10,551 nt of DNA from JAJKIP01 sp040509055. GTDB lineage: Bacteria > Bacteroidota > Bacteroidia > Chitinophagales > Chitinophagaceae. The translations under genes and the position numbers were made by a program. The notes beneath the pieces are model-generated. The model was not told the origin of the DNA and ran no database searches. It saw only the letters and a program-made list of their open reading frames with translations. The first letter of the stretch is position 1, and every line of letters begins with the position of its first letter. The stretch spans positions 1-10,551 of the forward strand of contig JBEVLT010000014.1 of assembly GCA_040509055.1 (NCBI GenBank). The letters are read 5' to 3'. This document shows, in pieces, positions 1 through 6,752 of the stretch.

Positions 1-479
1 ATGGAGGCGGTACCGAATTGCTGTAAAAAAAAGAAAACCGCCAGGATGATCAGTACGATAATGACGATCGTGTCCGTCGGCATCCCGCGAAGGGCAGGCA
101 GTTCGTCCAATCCCTCCACGGCCGAGGTAATGGAGATAGGAGGGGTGATAATACCATCCGCCAGCAAGGCTGCTCCCCCGATCATAGCGGGGATCACCAG
201 CCATTTTTTTCTTCGCCGCACCAGCGCATACAGTGCAAACGTGCCGCCTTCACCGCGGTTATCGGCCCGCAGGATAAGAATTACATATTTAACAGTGGTT
301 TGCAGCGTCAGCGTCCAGATGATACAGGAGAGCGAACCCAGGATCAGGCTTTCGCTGACGGTCCGGTCGTTGATGATCTCGTTGAATACATAGAGCGGCG
401 AAGTGCCGATATCCCCGTAAATAATTCCCAGTGCTATAAGGAGTCCCGCGGCGGTAACTCTGTTGGTAGGTATTTTCAC
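1..479 (-). CDS. kup: Kup-family potassium uptake transporter, N-terminal part (runs off the window)
   Basis: Potassium transporter of the KUP/HAK/KT family, an inner-membrane protein that takes up K+ (proton-coupled in characterised members). The 159 visible residues carry the family's most conserved N-terminal blocks in order: GIIYGDIGTSPLY (about residues 18-30, first membrane segment), RADNRGEGGTFALYALV (about 71-87) and ADGIITPPISITSAVEGL (about 107-124), followed by another hydrophobic segment. Family members are usually around 600-700 residues, so roughly three quarters lie beyond position 1. The start is taken as GTG at 479-477: the frame has a stop 18 nt upstream and no ATG before the first conserved block, leaving a short cytoplasmic tail. 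No ribosome-binding site is obvious, as is common in Bacteroidota. It is transcribed divergently from the secreted-protein gene at 730. Identification is secure; the exact start is less so. Confidence 0.95.
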   Translation of the reverse strand, partial: MKIPTNRVTAAGLLIALGIIYGDIGTSPLYVFNEIINDRTVSESLILGSLSCIIWTLTLQTTVKYVILILRADNRGEGGTFALYALVRRRKKWLVIPAMIGGAALLADGIITPPISITSAVEGLDELPALRGMPTDTIVIIVLIILAVFFFLQQFGTAS

Positions 480-540
480 TTTCTGGCGTTGTAGTTATTC
501 CTGGTACAGATCAAAAAACGGGGCTGTCCGGACGTAGCTG

Positions 541-573
541 CAAAGGTATAGGCAAAAATGAATTACTTGGCAA
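541..573 (-). promoter_or_regulatory. Candidate Bacteroidota promoter for kup
   Basis: On the minus strand TACCTTTG (548-541) matches the Bacteroidota -7 consensus TAnnTTTG exactly. A TTG (573-571) lies 22 nt upstream of it, slightly more than the usual spacing of about 19-20. Transcription would begin near position 536 and give a leader of roughly 55-60 nt before the GTG start at 479. The motif match is seen directly; promoter function is inferred. Confidence 0.45.
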
Positions 574-699
574 CACTTGTTAAAAGCGCTCCCGGGGCGG
601 CTGCACCGGCAATTTTTTTAACCGCTTACCGTTCATGTAATCGGGTGGATTCCTGCATCTTTCCAAAAATAAAAACTGTCCCGTTTCCGGGGCAACCTG

Positions 700-707
700 T
701 AACTTTA
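700..707 (+). promoter_or_regulatory. Weak candidate -7 element upstream of the secreted-protein gene
   Basis: TAACTTTA matches TAnnTTTG at all but the last position and sits 22 nt before the ATG at 730. No TTG lies at the expected distance upstream, so this is only a weak candidate. It is listed because the 480-729 divergent region must contain a plus-strand promoter and nothing better was found. Confidence 0.25.
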
Positions 708-729
708 ATCGGCAAAATATCAGAATATT

Positions 730-2253
730 ATGATGGGTGTAAGGGCTTTTTTACTGTGTGTAGCGCTGGCAGCCGGATTGGGGGCGGAAGCGCAGAAGAT
801 TATCTATTCCGAACCGGAGCGGGACGACACCCGCCGGCTCAATTTCGAGATCATCGGTCGCATCAGCGGGAATTTCCTGATCTATAAGAATATCCGCAGC
901 AAACACTGGATATCGGTGCTGAACAACGATATGGTGCAGGTGGCCAAAGTGGACCAGGATTACCTGCCGGAAAACGATAACGTGATCAACGTGGATTTTT
1001 TCCCGTACAGCGATTTCTGCTACATGATCTACCAGTACCGCAAGCGAAACATCATTCATTGCGTGGCCGCCCGGATAGACGGCAATGGCAACAAGATCGG
1101 CGACCTGATGCTGCTGGATACCACGCAGGTCAGTTTCGGTTCGGACAGCAAGATCTATTCGGTGCTGACCAGCGACGACAAGAGCAAGATCATGGTGTTC
1201 AAGATCAACAGCCGCAACAAAAGGCTGTACATCATCACCAGCATACTGTTGGACGACCGGTTCAACGAGCTGAAGAAAAGCAGGCTGATGATGCCCATGA
1301 ACGACCGGGACGATTACCTCACCGAGTTCCAGCTCGATAACGACGGCGACCTCGTTTTTGCCAAATTCGACCGGGTGAACAACGAGAACATCGGGTCAGC
1401 CGCCTTTGTCATCAAATACGCCCAGGCCGACACCTTCCTGGTAAGGCCGCTGACCCTCGAAAAGACCTATCTCGACGAGATACGCATCAAGCCGGACAAC
1501 TACAACAAGCGTTATTTTATCACCTCGTTTTACTACAAACAGCGCCGCGGCAATGTGGACGGGTATTACTTTTATATCTGGGATAAGAACCAGGCCAGGC
1601 CGATCATAGAAGATACGATCACCTTCAGCGAGGAGCTGCGCCGGGAAGCCCGGGGCAATGCCAACAACAAAGGCGCGTTCAACGATTATTTCATCCGCAA
1701 CATCATTACCCGGAAGGACGGCGGCTTTATCCTCGGCAGCGAAGCCTATTATACGGTAGCCCGCGGCAACAGCTGGAACCGCTGGAACTACCTGTACGGC
1801 TCACCGTACCTGCGCTCCTACGACTACTATTATTATTCGCCTTACTACAACAGTTACTGGTGGAACCGCTGGACCGATGGCCAGGCCGTGCGTTATCATG
1901 CCGATAATATCGTGGTTCTTTCATTCGACAGTACGGGCCGGAAGGAGTGGAGCGTGGTCATCACCAAGGAGCAGTACAACGACGAATCGGACGACGAGAT
2001 ATCTTACCAGGTCATGAACACTGGCGGGGAGCTACATTTCCTGTTCAACGAATCGGAGCGGAAAGTGCAGTTGCTGAACGACTTCAGCGTGGACCCGACC
2101 GGCAAGGCAAAACGTAACCCTACGCTGAAAAACCTGGACAAAGGGTATATCTTCATGCCCAAATTCGGCAAGCAGGTGAGCGCCCGGCAAATGATCATTC
2201 CCTGTCTTGTCAGGAATTATATCAGCTTTGCAAAGATCGAGTATAACAACTAA
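730..2253 (+). CDS. Secreted protein of unknown function with a Tyr/Trp-rich patch
   Basis: I do not recognise a family. The 507-residue product begins with a probable signal peptide (hydrophobic residues about 5-18, then an AEA|Q-type cleavage site near residue 21), so it is exported to the periplasm or beyond. A second ATG immediately follows the first; either could be used. The mature part has many short alternating hydrophobic/polar stretches and segments such as NIVVLSFDSTGRKEWSVV (about 393-410), which recall blades of beta-propeller-like proteins; this is only an impression. Residues 340-381 are strikingly aromatic, with 18 Tyr or Trp in 42 residues, bounded by two WNRW motifs (349-352 and 378-381). 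There is no C-terminal sorting domain, membrane anchor or lipobox. The membrane-protein gene starts 29 nt downstream with no terminator between, suggesting co-transcription. The ORF is long, has consistent codon use and is surely real; its role is unknown. Confidence 0.85.
   Translation: MMGVRAFLLCVALAAGLGAEAQKIIYSEPERDDTRRLNFEIIGRISGNFLIYKNIRSKHWISVLNNDMVQVAKVDQDYLPENDNVINVDFFPYSDFCYMIYQYRKRNIIHCVAARIDGNGNKIGDLMLLDTTQVSFGSDSKIYSVLTSDDKSKIMVFKINSRNKRLYIITSILLDDRFNELKKSRLMMPMNDRDDYLTEFQLDNDGDLVFAKFDRVNNENIGSAAFVIKYAQADTFLVRPLTLEKTYLDEIRIKPDNYNKRYFITSFYYKQRRGNVDGYYFYIWDKNQARPIIEDTITFSEELRREARGNANNKGAFNDYFIRNIITRKDGGFILGSEAYYTVARGNSWNRWNYLYGSPYLRSYDYYYYSPYYNSYWWNRWTDGQAVRYHADNIVVLSFDSTGRKEWSVVITKEQYNDESDDEISYQVMNTGGELHFLFNESERKVQLLNDFSVDPTGKAKRNPTLKNLDKGYIFMPKFGKQVSARQMIIPCLVRNYISFAKIEYNN
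1774..1873 (+). repeat. 13-bp direct repeat bounding the aromatic patch
   Basis: TGGAACCGCTGGA occurs at 1774-1786 and again at 1861-1873. The offset is 87 nt (29 codons), so both copies are in the same reading frame and encode the WNRW motifs on each side of the Tyr-rich stretch of the secreted protein. It may be a trace of an internal duplication or simply reflect repeated peptide motifs. Confidence 0.7.
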
Positions 2254-2282
2254 CCGGTATCGGTTTTCAACGTTCATTTTAC

Positions 2283-3269
2283 GTGATCGGTATATTTAAG
2301 CAAAAGAACCCGGCCAACCTCTTCCTGCTGTTCGTCATCGGTGTCCTGCTGCGGCTGCCCATTTTTATGCACCCGCACCAGCCGGTAGTGCATGCCTCTG
2401 ACGGCATATTGTTTACAGGGCTGCTGCGGCTGCTCAACCCGGCTGCGGCCTCTTTCCCGGTCCTCTACCCGCTACTGGCATACGGGCTGCTGTTTGTGCA
2501 GGCCGTGGTGCTGACGCGGTTTATCAACAACCAGCGGATGATGACGCGGCCTACTTACCTGCCGGGAATGGCCTACCTGCTGATCAGTGCACTGCTGCCC
2601 GGGTGGAATTATTTTTCCGCACCCCTGCTGGTCAACAGCATCCTGCTGCTGATCCTGTCGGGCCTGTTTGGCATCTATAACAAGCCCGATGCAAGAGGCA
2701 CTATTTTCAACATGGGAGTGGCGCTGGGCGTAGCGGGTTTTTTGTACTTTCCTTCGCTGGCCTTCCTGCTCTGGATATGGCTGGCCCTGGCGGTGATGCG
2801 GCCGTTCCGCATCAGCGAGTGGCTCATCTGCCTGCTCGGCGTCATTGCGCCTTTTTATTTCTATGGAGTTTACGTGTTTGTAGCCGGCCACTGGAGCCGG
2901 GAGCTGCTGCCCGTGATCCGGCTGGGCCTGCCTGACTTCAACCGTTCGCTGTGGCTGGCCGGCGCCGTTTTCCTGGCCTTCGCCCCTTTTCTCGCAGGCG
3001 GATATTATATCCAGCAGCACCGGCGGCGGATGCTGATCAACGTACGAAAAGGGTGGAGCCTCCTATTGCTGCTGCTGCTACCCGCCCTGCTGCTGCCGTT
3101 TATCAACCCGGGCGATACCATGGAGACCTGGATCATGGGTATCGTGCCGCTGGCTGCCTTTCATGCCAGTGCTTACCTGTACCCCGCCTGGCGCCTGTTC
3201 CCGCTGCTTTGCTTCTGGTTGACCATAGCGTTTGTCATTGCCTGGCAATACACTGCACCCGGCTGGTGA
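2283..3269 (+). CDS. Polytopic inner-membrane protein, probably DUF6427 family
   Basis: A 328-residue, very hydrophobic protein with about eight or nine predicted membrane segments (roughly residues 12-30, 60-79, 92-127 probably as two, 141-170, 178-200, 223-243, 257-274, 284-300 and 304-322). No catalytic motif is evident. Its length, the N-terminal MIGIFKQKNPAN-type opening and the topology resemble the uncharacterised Bacteroidota family DUF6427; this is from memory and not certain. The start is GTG at 2283, since the conserved-looking N-terminus lies directly after it and no ATG is nearby. It follows the secreted-protein gene by 29 nt and probably shares its transcript, hinting at a joint envelope role. 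A leucine-rich run around residues 260-274 is encoded largely by CTG codons, producing a triplet-repeat appearance in the DNA. No function can be assigned. Confidence 0.8.
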   Translation: MIGIFKQKNPANLFLLFVIGVLLRLPIFMHPHQPVVHASDGILFTGLLRLLNPAAASFPVLYPLLAYGLLFVQAVVLTRFINNQRMMTRPTYLPGMAYLLISALLPGWNYFSAPLLVNSILLLILSGLFGIYNKPDARGTIFNMGVALGVAGFLYFPSLAFLLWIWLALAVMRPFRISEWLICLLGVIAPFYFYGVYVFVAGHWSRELLPVIRLGLPDFNRSLWLAGAVFLAFAPFLAGGYYIQQHRRRMLINVRKGWSLLLLLLLPALLLPFINPGDTMETWIMGIVPLAAFHASAYLYPAWRLFPLLCFWLTIAFVIAWQYTAPGW

Positions 3270-3305
3270 GGTGGATTTTAACAGTCTTCCTGTCCTGCGC
3301 GAACG

Positions 3306-3335
3306 TTGCCGCATGGCACCGAAAGCTTATCTTTG
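3306..3335 (+). promoter_or_regulatory. Bacteroidota-type promoter for purQ
   Basis: TTG (3306-3308), a 19-nt spacer and TATCTTTG (3328-3335) match the Bacteroidota vegetative promoter consensus (TTG at -33, TAnnTTTG at -7) at every defined position with the preferred spacing. Transcription would start near 3340 and leave a leader of about 20 nt. This also shows that the in-frame TTG at 3306 is a promoter base and not the purQ start codon. Confidence 0.75.
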
Positions 3336-3359
3336 CCTTTCTTTTTTAAATACTACCGC

Positions 3360-4040
3360 ATGAAATTCGGAGTCGTCGTTTTTCCGGGGTCCAATTGCGA
3401 CAGGGACATGTACGATGCCCTTCACCATGACCTGGGGCAGGAAGTGAAAATGCTCTGGCACAAAGACAGGGACCTCAGCCAGTTCAGTACCGAAGATTGT
3501 ATCGTGTTGCCCGGCGGTTTTTCCTATGGCGACTACCTGCGTTGCGGCGCCATCGCCCGCTTCAGCCCCATGATGCAGAGCGTGATCGAATTTGCCAATG
3601 CCGGCGGGAAAGTATTTGGCGTGTGCAACGGGTTCCAGATCCTTTGCGAGTCGCACCTGCTGCCCGGCGCCCTGCTGCGCAACGGCCACCAGCAATTTGT
3701 GTGCAAAAACGTGTTCCTGACCAATGGCCGGGACCAGGACAAAGTATACCGTATACCGGTGGCCCACGGCGAGGGCCGGTACCATGCGGACGAACGCACC
3801 CTGGACGAACTGGAAGCCAACGGCCAGGTTATTTTTTATTATTGCGACGAGAGCGGCCATATCACCCCGCAGGCCAATCCCAATGCGACGACGCGTAATA
3901 TTGCCGGGATCTGCAATGCACAACGAAACGTATTCGGCATGATGCCCCACCCCGAGCGGGCCTGCTCCCCTGTGCTGGGCAATACGGACGGCCGGGAAAT
4001 ACTGCGAACCCTGCTGATGGCCGAACAAATGGTGTGGTAA
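3360..4040 (+). CDS. purQ: Phosphoribosylformylglycinamidine synthase, glutaminase subunit PurQ
   Basis: PurQ hydrolyses glutamine and passes the ammonia to PurL, which converts FGAR to FGAM in the fourth step of purine synthesis; it acts in the cytoplasm as part of a PurL-PurQ-PurS complex. The 226-residue product is a complete class I glutamine amidotransferase. It opens with the typical GVVVFPGSNCDRD and has LPGGFSYGDYLRCGAIA (about 49-65), the nucleophile Cys89 in GVCNGFQ, and the catalytic pair His197/Glu199 in MMPHPERA. Length matches stand-alone PurQ (about 220-230). ATG at 3360 is chosen because the conserved N-terminus starts exactly there and a good promoter lies just upstream; the longer reading back to 3306 would begin inside that promoter. 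No other pur gene is in the window, so the gene is not part of a purine operon here. A separate PurQ implies a small-type PurL elsewhere in the genome. Confidence 0.97.
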   Translation: MKFGVVVFPGSNCDRDMYDALHHDLGQEVKMLWHKDRDLSQFSTEDCIVLPGGFSYGDYLRCGAIARFSPMMQSVIEFANAGGKVFGVCNGFQILCESHLLPGALLRNGHQQFVCKNVFLTNGRDQDKVYRIPVAHGEGRYHADERTLDELEANGQVIFYYCDESGHITPQANPNATTRNIAGICNAQRNVFGMMPHPERACSPVLGNTDGREILRTLLMAEQMVW

Positions 4041-4112
4041 CCGCTAAAAAAAATTAACAGGATGAAGTAGTCCTGATCGATCAATTTTGAGTCTAATACT
4101 GTCATACAGACA

Positions 4113-4571
4113 ATGCAACTTATGAAAAAATACTTTGGCCTGTTTGCCCTGCTGCTGTCAGCGGCCGTACTGAAGGCACAGAATCCCGTTACCTGGACCT
4201 TTTCCACCAACAAAATTGCCGACAAGACCTATGAGGTGCACCTGACTGCCACCATCGCATCCGGCTGGCACGTGTATTCGCAGGTACAGCCGGCCGATGC
4301 CATCGTGACCCCCACGGATATCAAGCTGAACAGCAACCCGCTGCTGACGCTGGACGGAAAAATAAAGGAGGTGGGCAAAATGGAAAAGTTCCATGATTCC
4401 AAACTGGATATCTCGGCCAACCAGTATTCCGGCAAGGTCGATTTCGTGCAGGTGATCAAACTGAAGGCGAATGCCAAGACCAATATCACCGGCAGCGTGG
4501 AATTCCAGACCTGTAACGATGAAAAATGCCTGCCGCCCAAAACGGTTAATTTCAGTGTCGCGATCAAATAA
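4113..4571 (+). CDS. Stand-alone DsbD N-terminal-domain protein, exported
   Basis: A 152-residue exported protein that consists of a signal peptide (residues 1 to about 22, ending LKAQ) and one domain like the periplasmic N-terminal domain of DsbD (nDsbD), an immunoglobulin-like fold that passes electrons to periplasmic thiol proteins. The C-terminal segment TCNDEKCLPPKT (133-144) fits the active-site hairpin of nDsbD, where two cysteines flank the turn; here they are Cys134 and Cys139 (C-X4-C). Residues 28-57 align without gaps to residues 33-62 of the DsbD encoded next door, with 10 of 30 identical, so the two are paralogous. Start is ATG 4113 or, equally plausibly, ATG 4122, which gives a more classical MKK signal peptide. 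The gene lies 72 nt after purQ without a clear promoter of its own and 61 nt before dsbD. Probable role: soluble periplasmic redox carrier working with that DsbD. Confidence 0.87.
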   Translation: MQLMKKYFGLFALLLSAAVLKAQNPVTWTFSTNKIADKTYEVHLTATIASGWHVYSQVQPADAIVTPTDIKLNSNPLLTLDGKIKEVGKMEKFHDSKLDISANQYSGKVDFVQVIKLKANAKTNITGSVEFQTCNDEKCLPPKTVNFSVAIK

Positions 4572-4590
4572 CAAACCTATTTCTGATGAC

Positions 4591-4621
4591 AAGGGTTCCT
4601 GGTACAGGGACTCTTTTTTTT
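4591..4621 (+). terminator. Intrinsic terminator or attenuator between the two DsbD-family genes
   Basis: GGGTTCCT (4593-4600), loop GGTAC and AGGGACTC (4606-4613) form an 8-bp stem including two G-U pairs, extendable by two A-U pairs at the base. It is followed directly by eight T (4614-4621). This is a classic intrinsic terminator shape, placed only 11 nt before the dsbD start codon. It may end the small gene's transcript, with partial read-through into dsbD. Confidence 0.7.
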
Positions 4622-4632
4622 AACCAATAGTC

Positions 4633-6594
4633 ATGCTGCGCTCTTTACGACTGCTTTTCGTTTTTTGCTTTTTTGCCGGGTTTACCAGCGTTTCTTTTGC
4701 CCAGGACAGTACCGGCGCGGTGCAGGGCTGGAAGGTGGAAAGCAAAAAGACCGGGGCGGGCATTTATGAATTGTCGTTTACCGGCACCATCACCGGCAAC
4801 TGGCAGGTATATGCACCCAACCAGGTGCTGTCTGATATGAAAATGGCAGAGCTGCAGTTTGCCGATTCAGGCATTGTGCAGCAGGGTGATTTTGTGACGG
4901 CTGGTACGCCGGTCGTTATCAGCAGCCCTATTTTCGAGGGCACGCAGGTGAGCGTATTTGAAAAGAACATTTCCTGGAAAACTACCGTGGCCATAAAAGG
5001 GCTGGTACCGGCTACCCTGCAGGGCACGCTGTATTATACCTATGGACGGAACGATGAGTTTTATCCTTCTACTGCCGTGCCGTTTGCAGTGGGACTGGAA
5101 GGCGGAGTAGCGGCTTCTACGGTGATACGCGTTTCGTCCATCGATGTCAATAATCCTGTCAATAATTGTGGCGACGAAGGCACCAAGGGTAAAAGTATTT
5201 TCACCATTTTCCTGCTCGGCCTGGCTGGCGGCTTGATTGCATTGCTCACACCCTGCGTATTTCCGATGATACCGGTAACCGTTACCTTCTTTACCAAGAA
5301 GGCGCAGGACCGTCGCCGCGGCATTATGAACGGGGTGCTCTATGGGTTGTTCATCTTCCTGATCTACGTAGCCATCACCATCCCTTTCCATGTGGCCGGC
5401 AACGCCATCAGCCCCGAGATCTTCAATAATATTTCTACCAACGTCTGGCTCAACCTGCTGTTCTTCGCCATCTTCGTCACCTTTGCCCTTTCGTTTTTCG
5501 GCCTGTTCGAGATCGGGCTGCCAGCGGGCCTGGCCAACAAGGCCGATTCCAGATCAGGGCTTGGCAACCTGGGCGGCATCTTTTTCATGGCGGCTACGCT
5601 GGCCATCGTTTCCTTCTCCTGCACCGGTCCCATCCTGGGTACGCTGCTGGTGGGCGTGGTGGACCAGGGCGCCTGGCCGCTGACGGCCGGTGCTGCCGGT
5701 TTTGGCCTGGCACTGGGACTGCCCTTTGCCTTGTTTGCCATCTTCCCCAGCTGGCTGCAATCGCTGCCTAAGTCCGGCGGCTGGATGACGGATGTAAAAG
5801 TAGTGCTGGGTTTCGTGGAGCTGGCTGCGGCGATCAAGTTCTTTTCGAATGCCGACCTGGTCAAGCAATGGGGCTTGCTGAAGCGCGAGATCTTTATCGG
5901 CTTATGGGCGGTGATCGGGTTGCTGACGGTGTTGTACCTGCTGGGTAAGATCAGGATTGCACACAGTTCGCCGGTCAGGAAGTTCTCCTTTACCCGCATT
6001 GCCTTTATCGTGTTGTTTGCTTCCATTACTTTATACCTGTTGCCGGGTGTCACCAATACCAAATGGGCCGATCTGAAGCTGATCAGCGGATTTCCGCCAC
6101 CGCGTACTACCTACAGCATTTTCAACCGCGATTCGGACCATCAAACTATTTTCGAGCCCATCCAGAATGATTATGCGGAAGCGCTGGCTATTGCCAAAAA
6201 GGAAAACAAACCGGTGCTGATCGATTTTACCGGGTGGGCCTGTGTGAATTGCCGGAAAATGGAAGAAAAAGTGTGGCCAAACAAGCTGGTCGATAGCCTG
6301 ATGCGCCACCAGTTTGTGGTGGTATCGCTGTACGTGGATGACCGGAAAAAGTTGCCGCTGACCGAGCAGATCGTGGATACGCTGAAAAACGGCACCACCA
6401 AATCGATTGTAACGGTAGGCGATAAATGGGCTACGTTCCAGACGGAAAACTTCGGCGCTACTTCCCAGCCACAATACGCCATCATCAGTCCCGATGAAAA
6501 GGCGCTGACCAGGACCAAGTATTATACGCCTGATGCCGGTGAATTTGCAGAATGGCTTCAGTGCGGCCTGGACGCATTTAAAAAAGGTAAATAA
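4633..6594 (+). CDS. dsbD: Thiol:disulfide interchange protein DsbD with thioredoxin domain
   Basis: DsbD carries electrons from cytoplasmic thioredoxin across the inner membrane to periplasmic thiol proteins. The 653-residue product has all three parts: a signal peptide (1 to about 23), an nDsbD-like domain (about 25-155), a membrane core with about eight segments (about 187-470), and a C-terminal thioredoxin domain (about 505-650). The core keeps its redox pair, Cys208 in LLTPCVFPMIP and Cys330 in SFSCTGPILGT. The thioredoxin domain has CVNC (537-540) and a likely cis-proline at P613 in TSQPQY. Oddly, the N-terminal domain has no cysteine: the place of the usual pair reads TYGRNDEFYPST (136-147). 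The only other exported cysteine before the membrane core is Cys179, just ahead of the first segment. The preceding small gene encodes an nDsbD with the pair intact, so it may supply the missing function. Start at ATG 4633 gives a good signal peptide. Identification is secure. Confidence 0.95.
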   Translation: MLRSLRLLFVFCFFAGFTSVSFAQDSTGAVQGWKVESKKTGAGIYELSFTGTITGNWQVYAPNQVLSDMKMAELQFADSGIVQQGDFVTAGTPVVISSPIFEGTQVSVFEKNISWKTTVAIKGLVPATLQGTLYYTYGRNDEFYPSTAVPFAVGLEGGVAASTVIRVSSIDVNNPVNNCGDEGTKGKSIFTIFLLGLAGGLIALLTPCVFPMIPVTVTFFTKKAQDRRRGIMNGVLYGLFIFLIYVAITIPFHVAGNAISPEIFNNISTNVWLNLLFFAIFVTFALSFFGLFEIGLPAGLANKADSRSGLGNLGGIFFMAATLAIVSFSCTGPILGTLLVGVVDQGAWPLTAGAAGFGLALGLPFALFAIFPSWLQSLPKSGGWMTDVKVVLGFVELAAAIKFFSNADLVKQWGLLKREIFIGLWAVIGLLTVLYLLGKIRIAHSSPVRKFSFTRIAFIVLFASITLYLLPGVTNTKWADLKLISGFPPPRTTYSIFNRDSDHQTIFEPIQNDYAEALAIAKKENKPVLIDFTGWACVNCRKMEEKVWPNKLVDSLMRHQFVVVSLYVDDRKKLPLTEQIVDTLKNGTTKSIVTVGDKWATFQTENFGATSQPQYAIISPDEKALTRTKYYTPDAGEFAEWLQCGLDAFKKGK

Positions 6595-6719
6595 CTATTG
6601 TTTTTGTTATTAAATGCTCAGGGGCATAGCCAGCAGGATCCTCCTAATTGAAAAGCGGGTGTAGTGAATAGTGAGTATTTAAACAGGTAATATATTCCAT
6701 CCCCCTGGCCGCCACCAAT

Positions 6720-6749
6720 AAAAAACCGCCTCGCTTGGGACGAGACGGT
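6720..6749 (-). terminator. Intrinsic terminator for the sigma-factor gene
   Basis: Read on the minus strand, ACCGTCTCG (6749-6741), a 7-nt loop and CGAGGCGGT (6733-6725) form a stem of eight pairs with one mismatch, and the hairpin runs directly into a T-run (6725-6720). On the plus strand no T-run follows, so the direction is clear. It lies about 130 nt past the sigma-factor stop codon. Confidence 0.75.
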
Positions 6750-6752
6750 CAG

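Noticed and set aside
558..887. Plus-strand ORF (109 codons) in the kup/secreted-protein intergenic region
   Set aside because: It overlaps the signal-peptide region of the real gene at 730 in another frame and starts in the divergent promoter region. No recognisable features.
3060..3110. CTG/GCTG triplet-repeat stretch as a microsatellite or phase-variable repeat
   Set aside because: It encodes a leucine-rich membrane segment and is interrupted. Triplet units would not shift frame.
3327..4028. Long minus-strand ORF (233 codons) opposite purQ
   Set aside because: It lies entirely antisense to a clearly conserved purQ. Its translation has no recognisable motif and it has no promoter.
4058..4083. 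Small hairpin CAGGA/TCCTG and palindrome TGATCGATCA after purQ as a terminator or operator
   Set aside because: The stem is only five or six pairs with no T-run. The 10-bp palindrome is short enough to occur by chance and has no second site nearby.
5364..6062. Minus-strand ORF (232 codons) opposite the DsbD membrane core
   Set aside because: It is a shadow of the real gene. The composition mirrors the complement of hydrophobic codons and shows no family signature.
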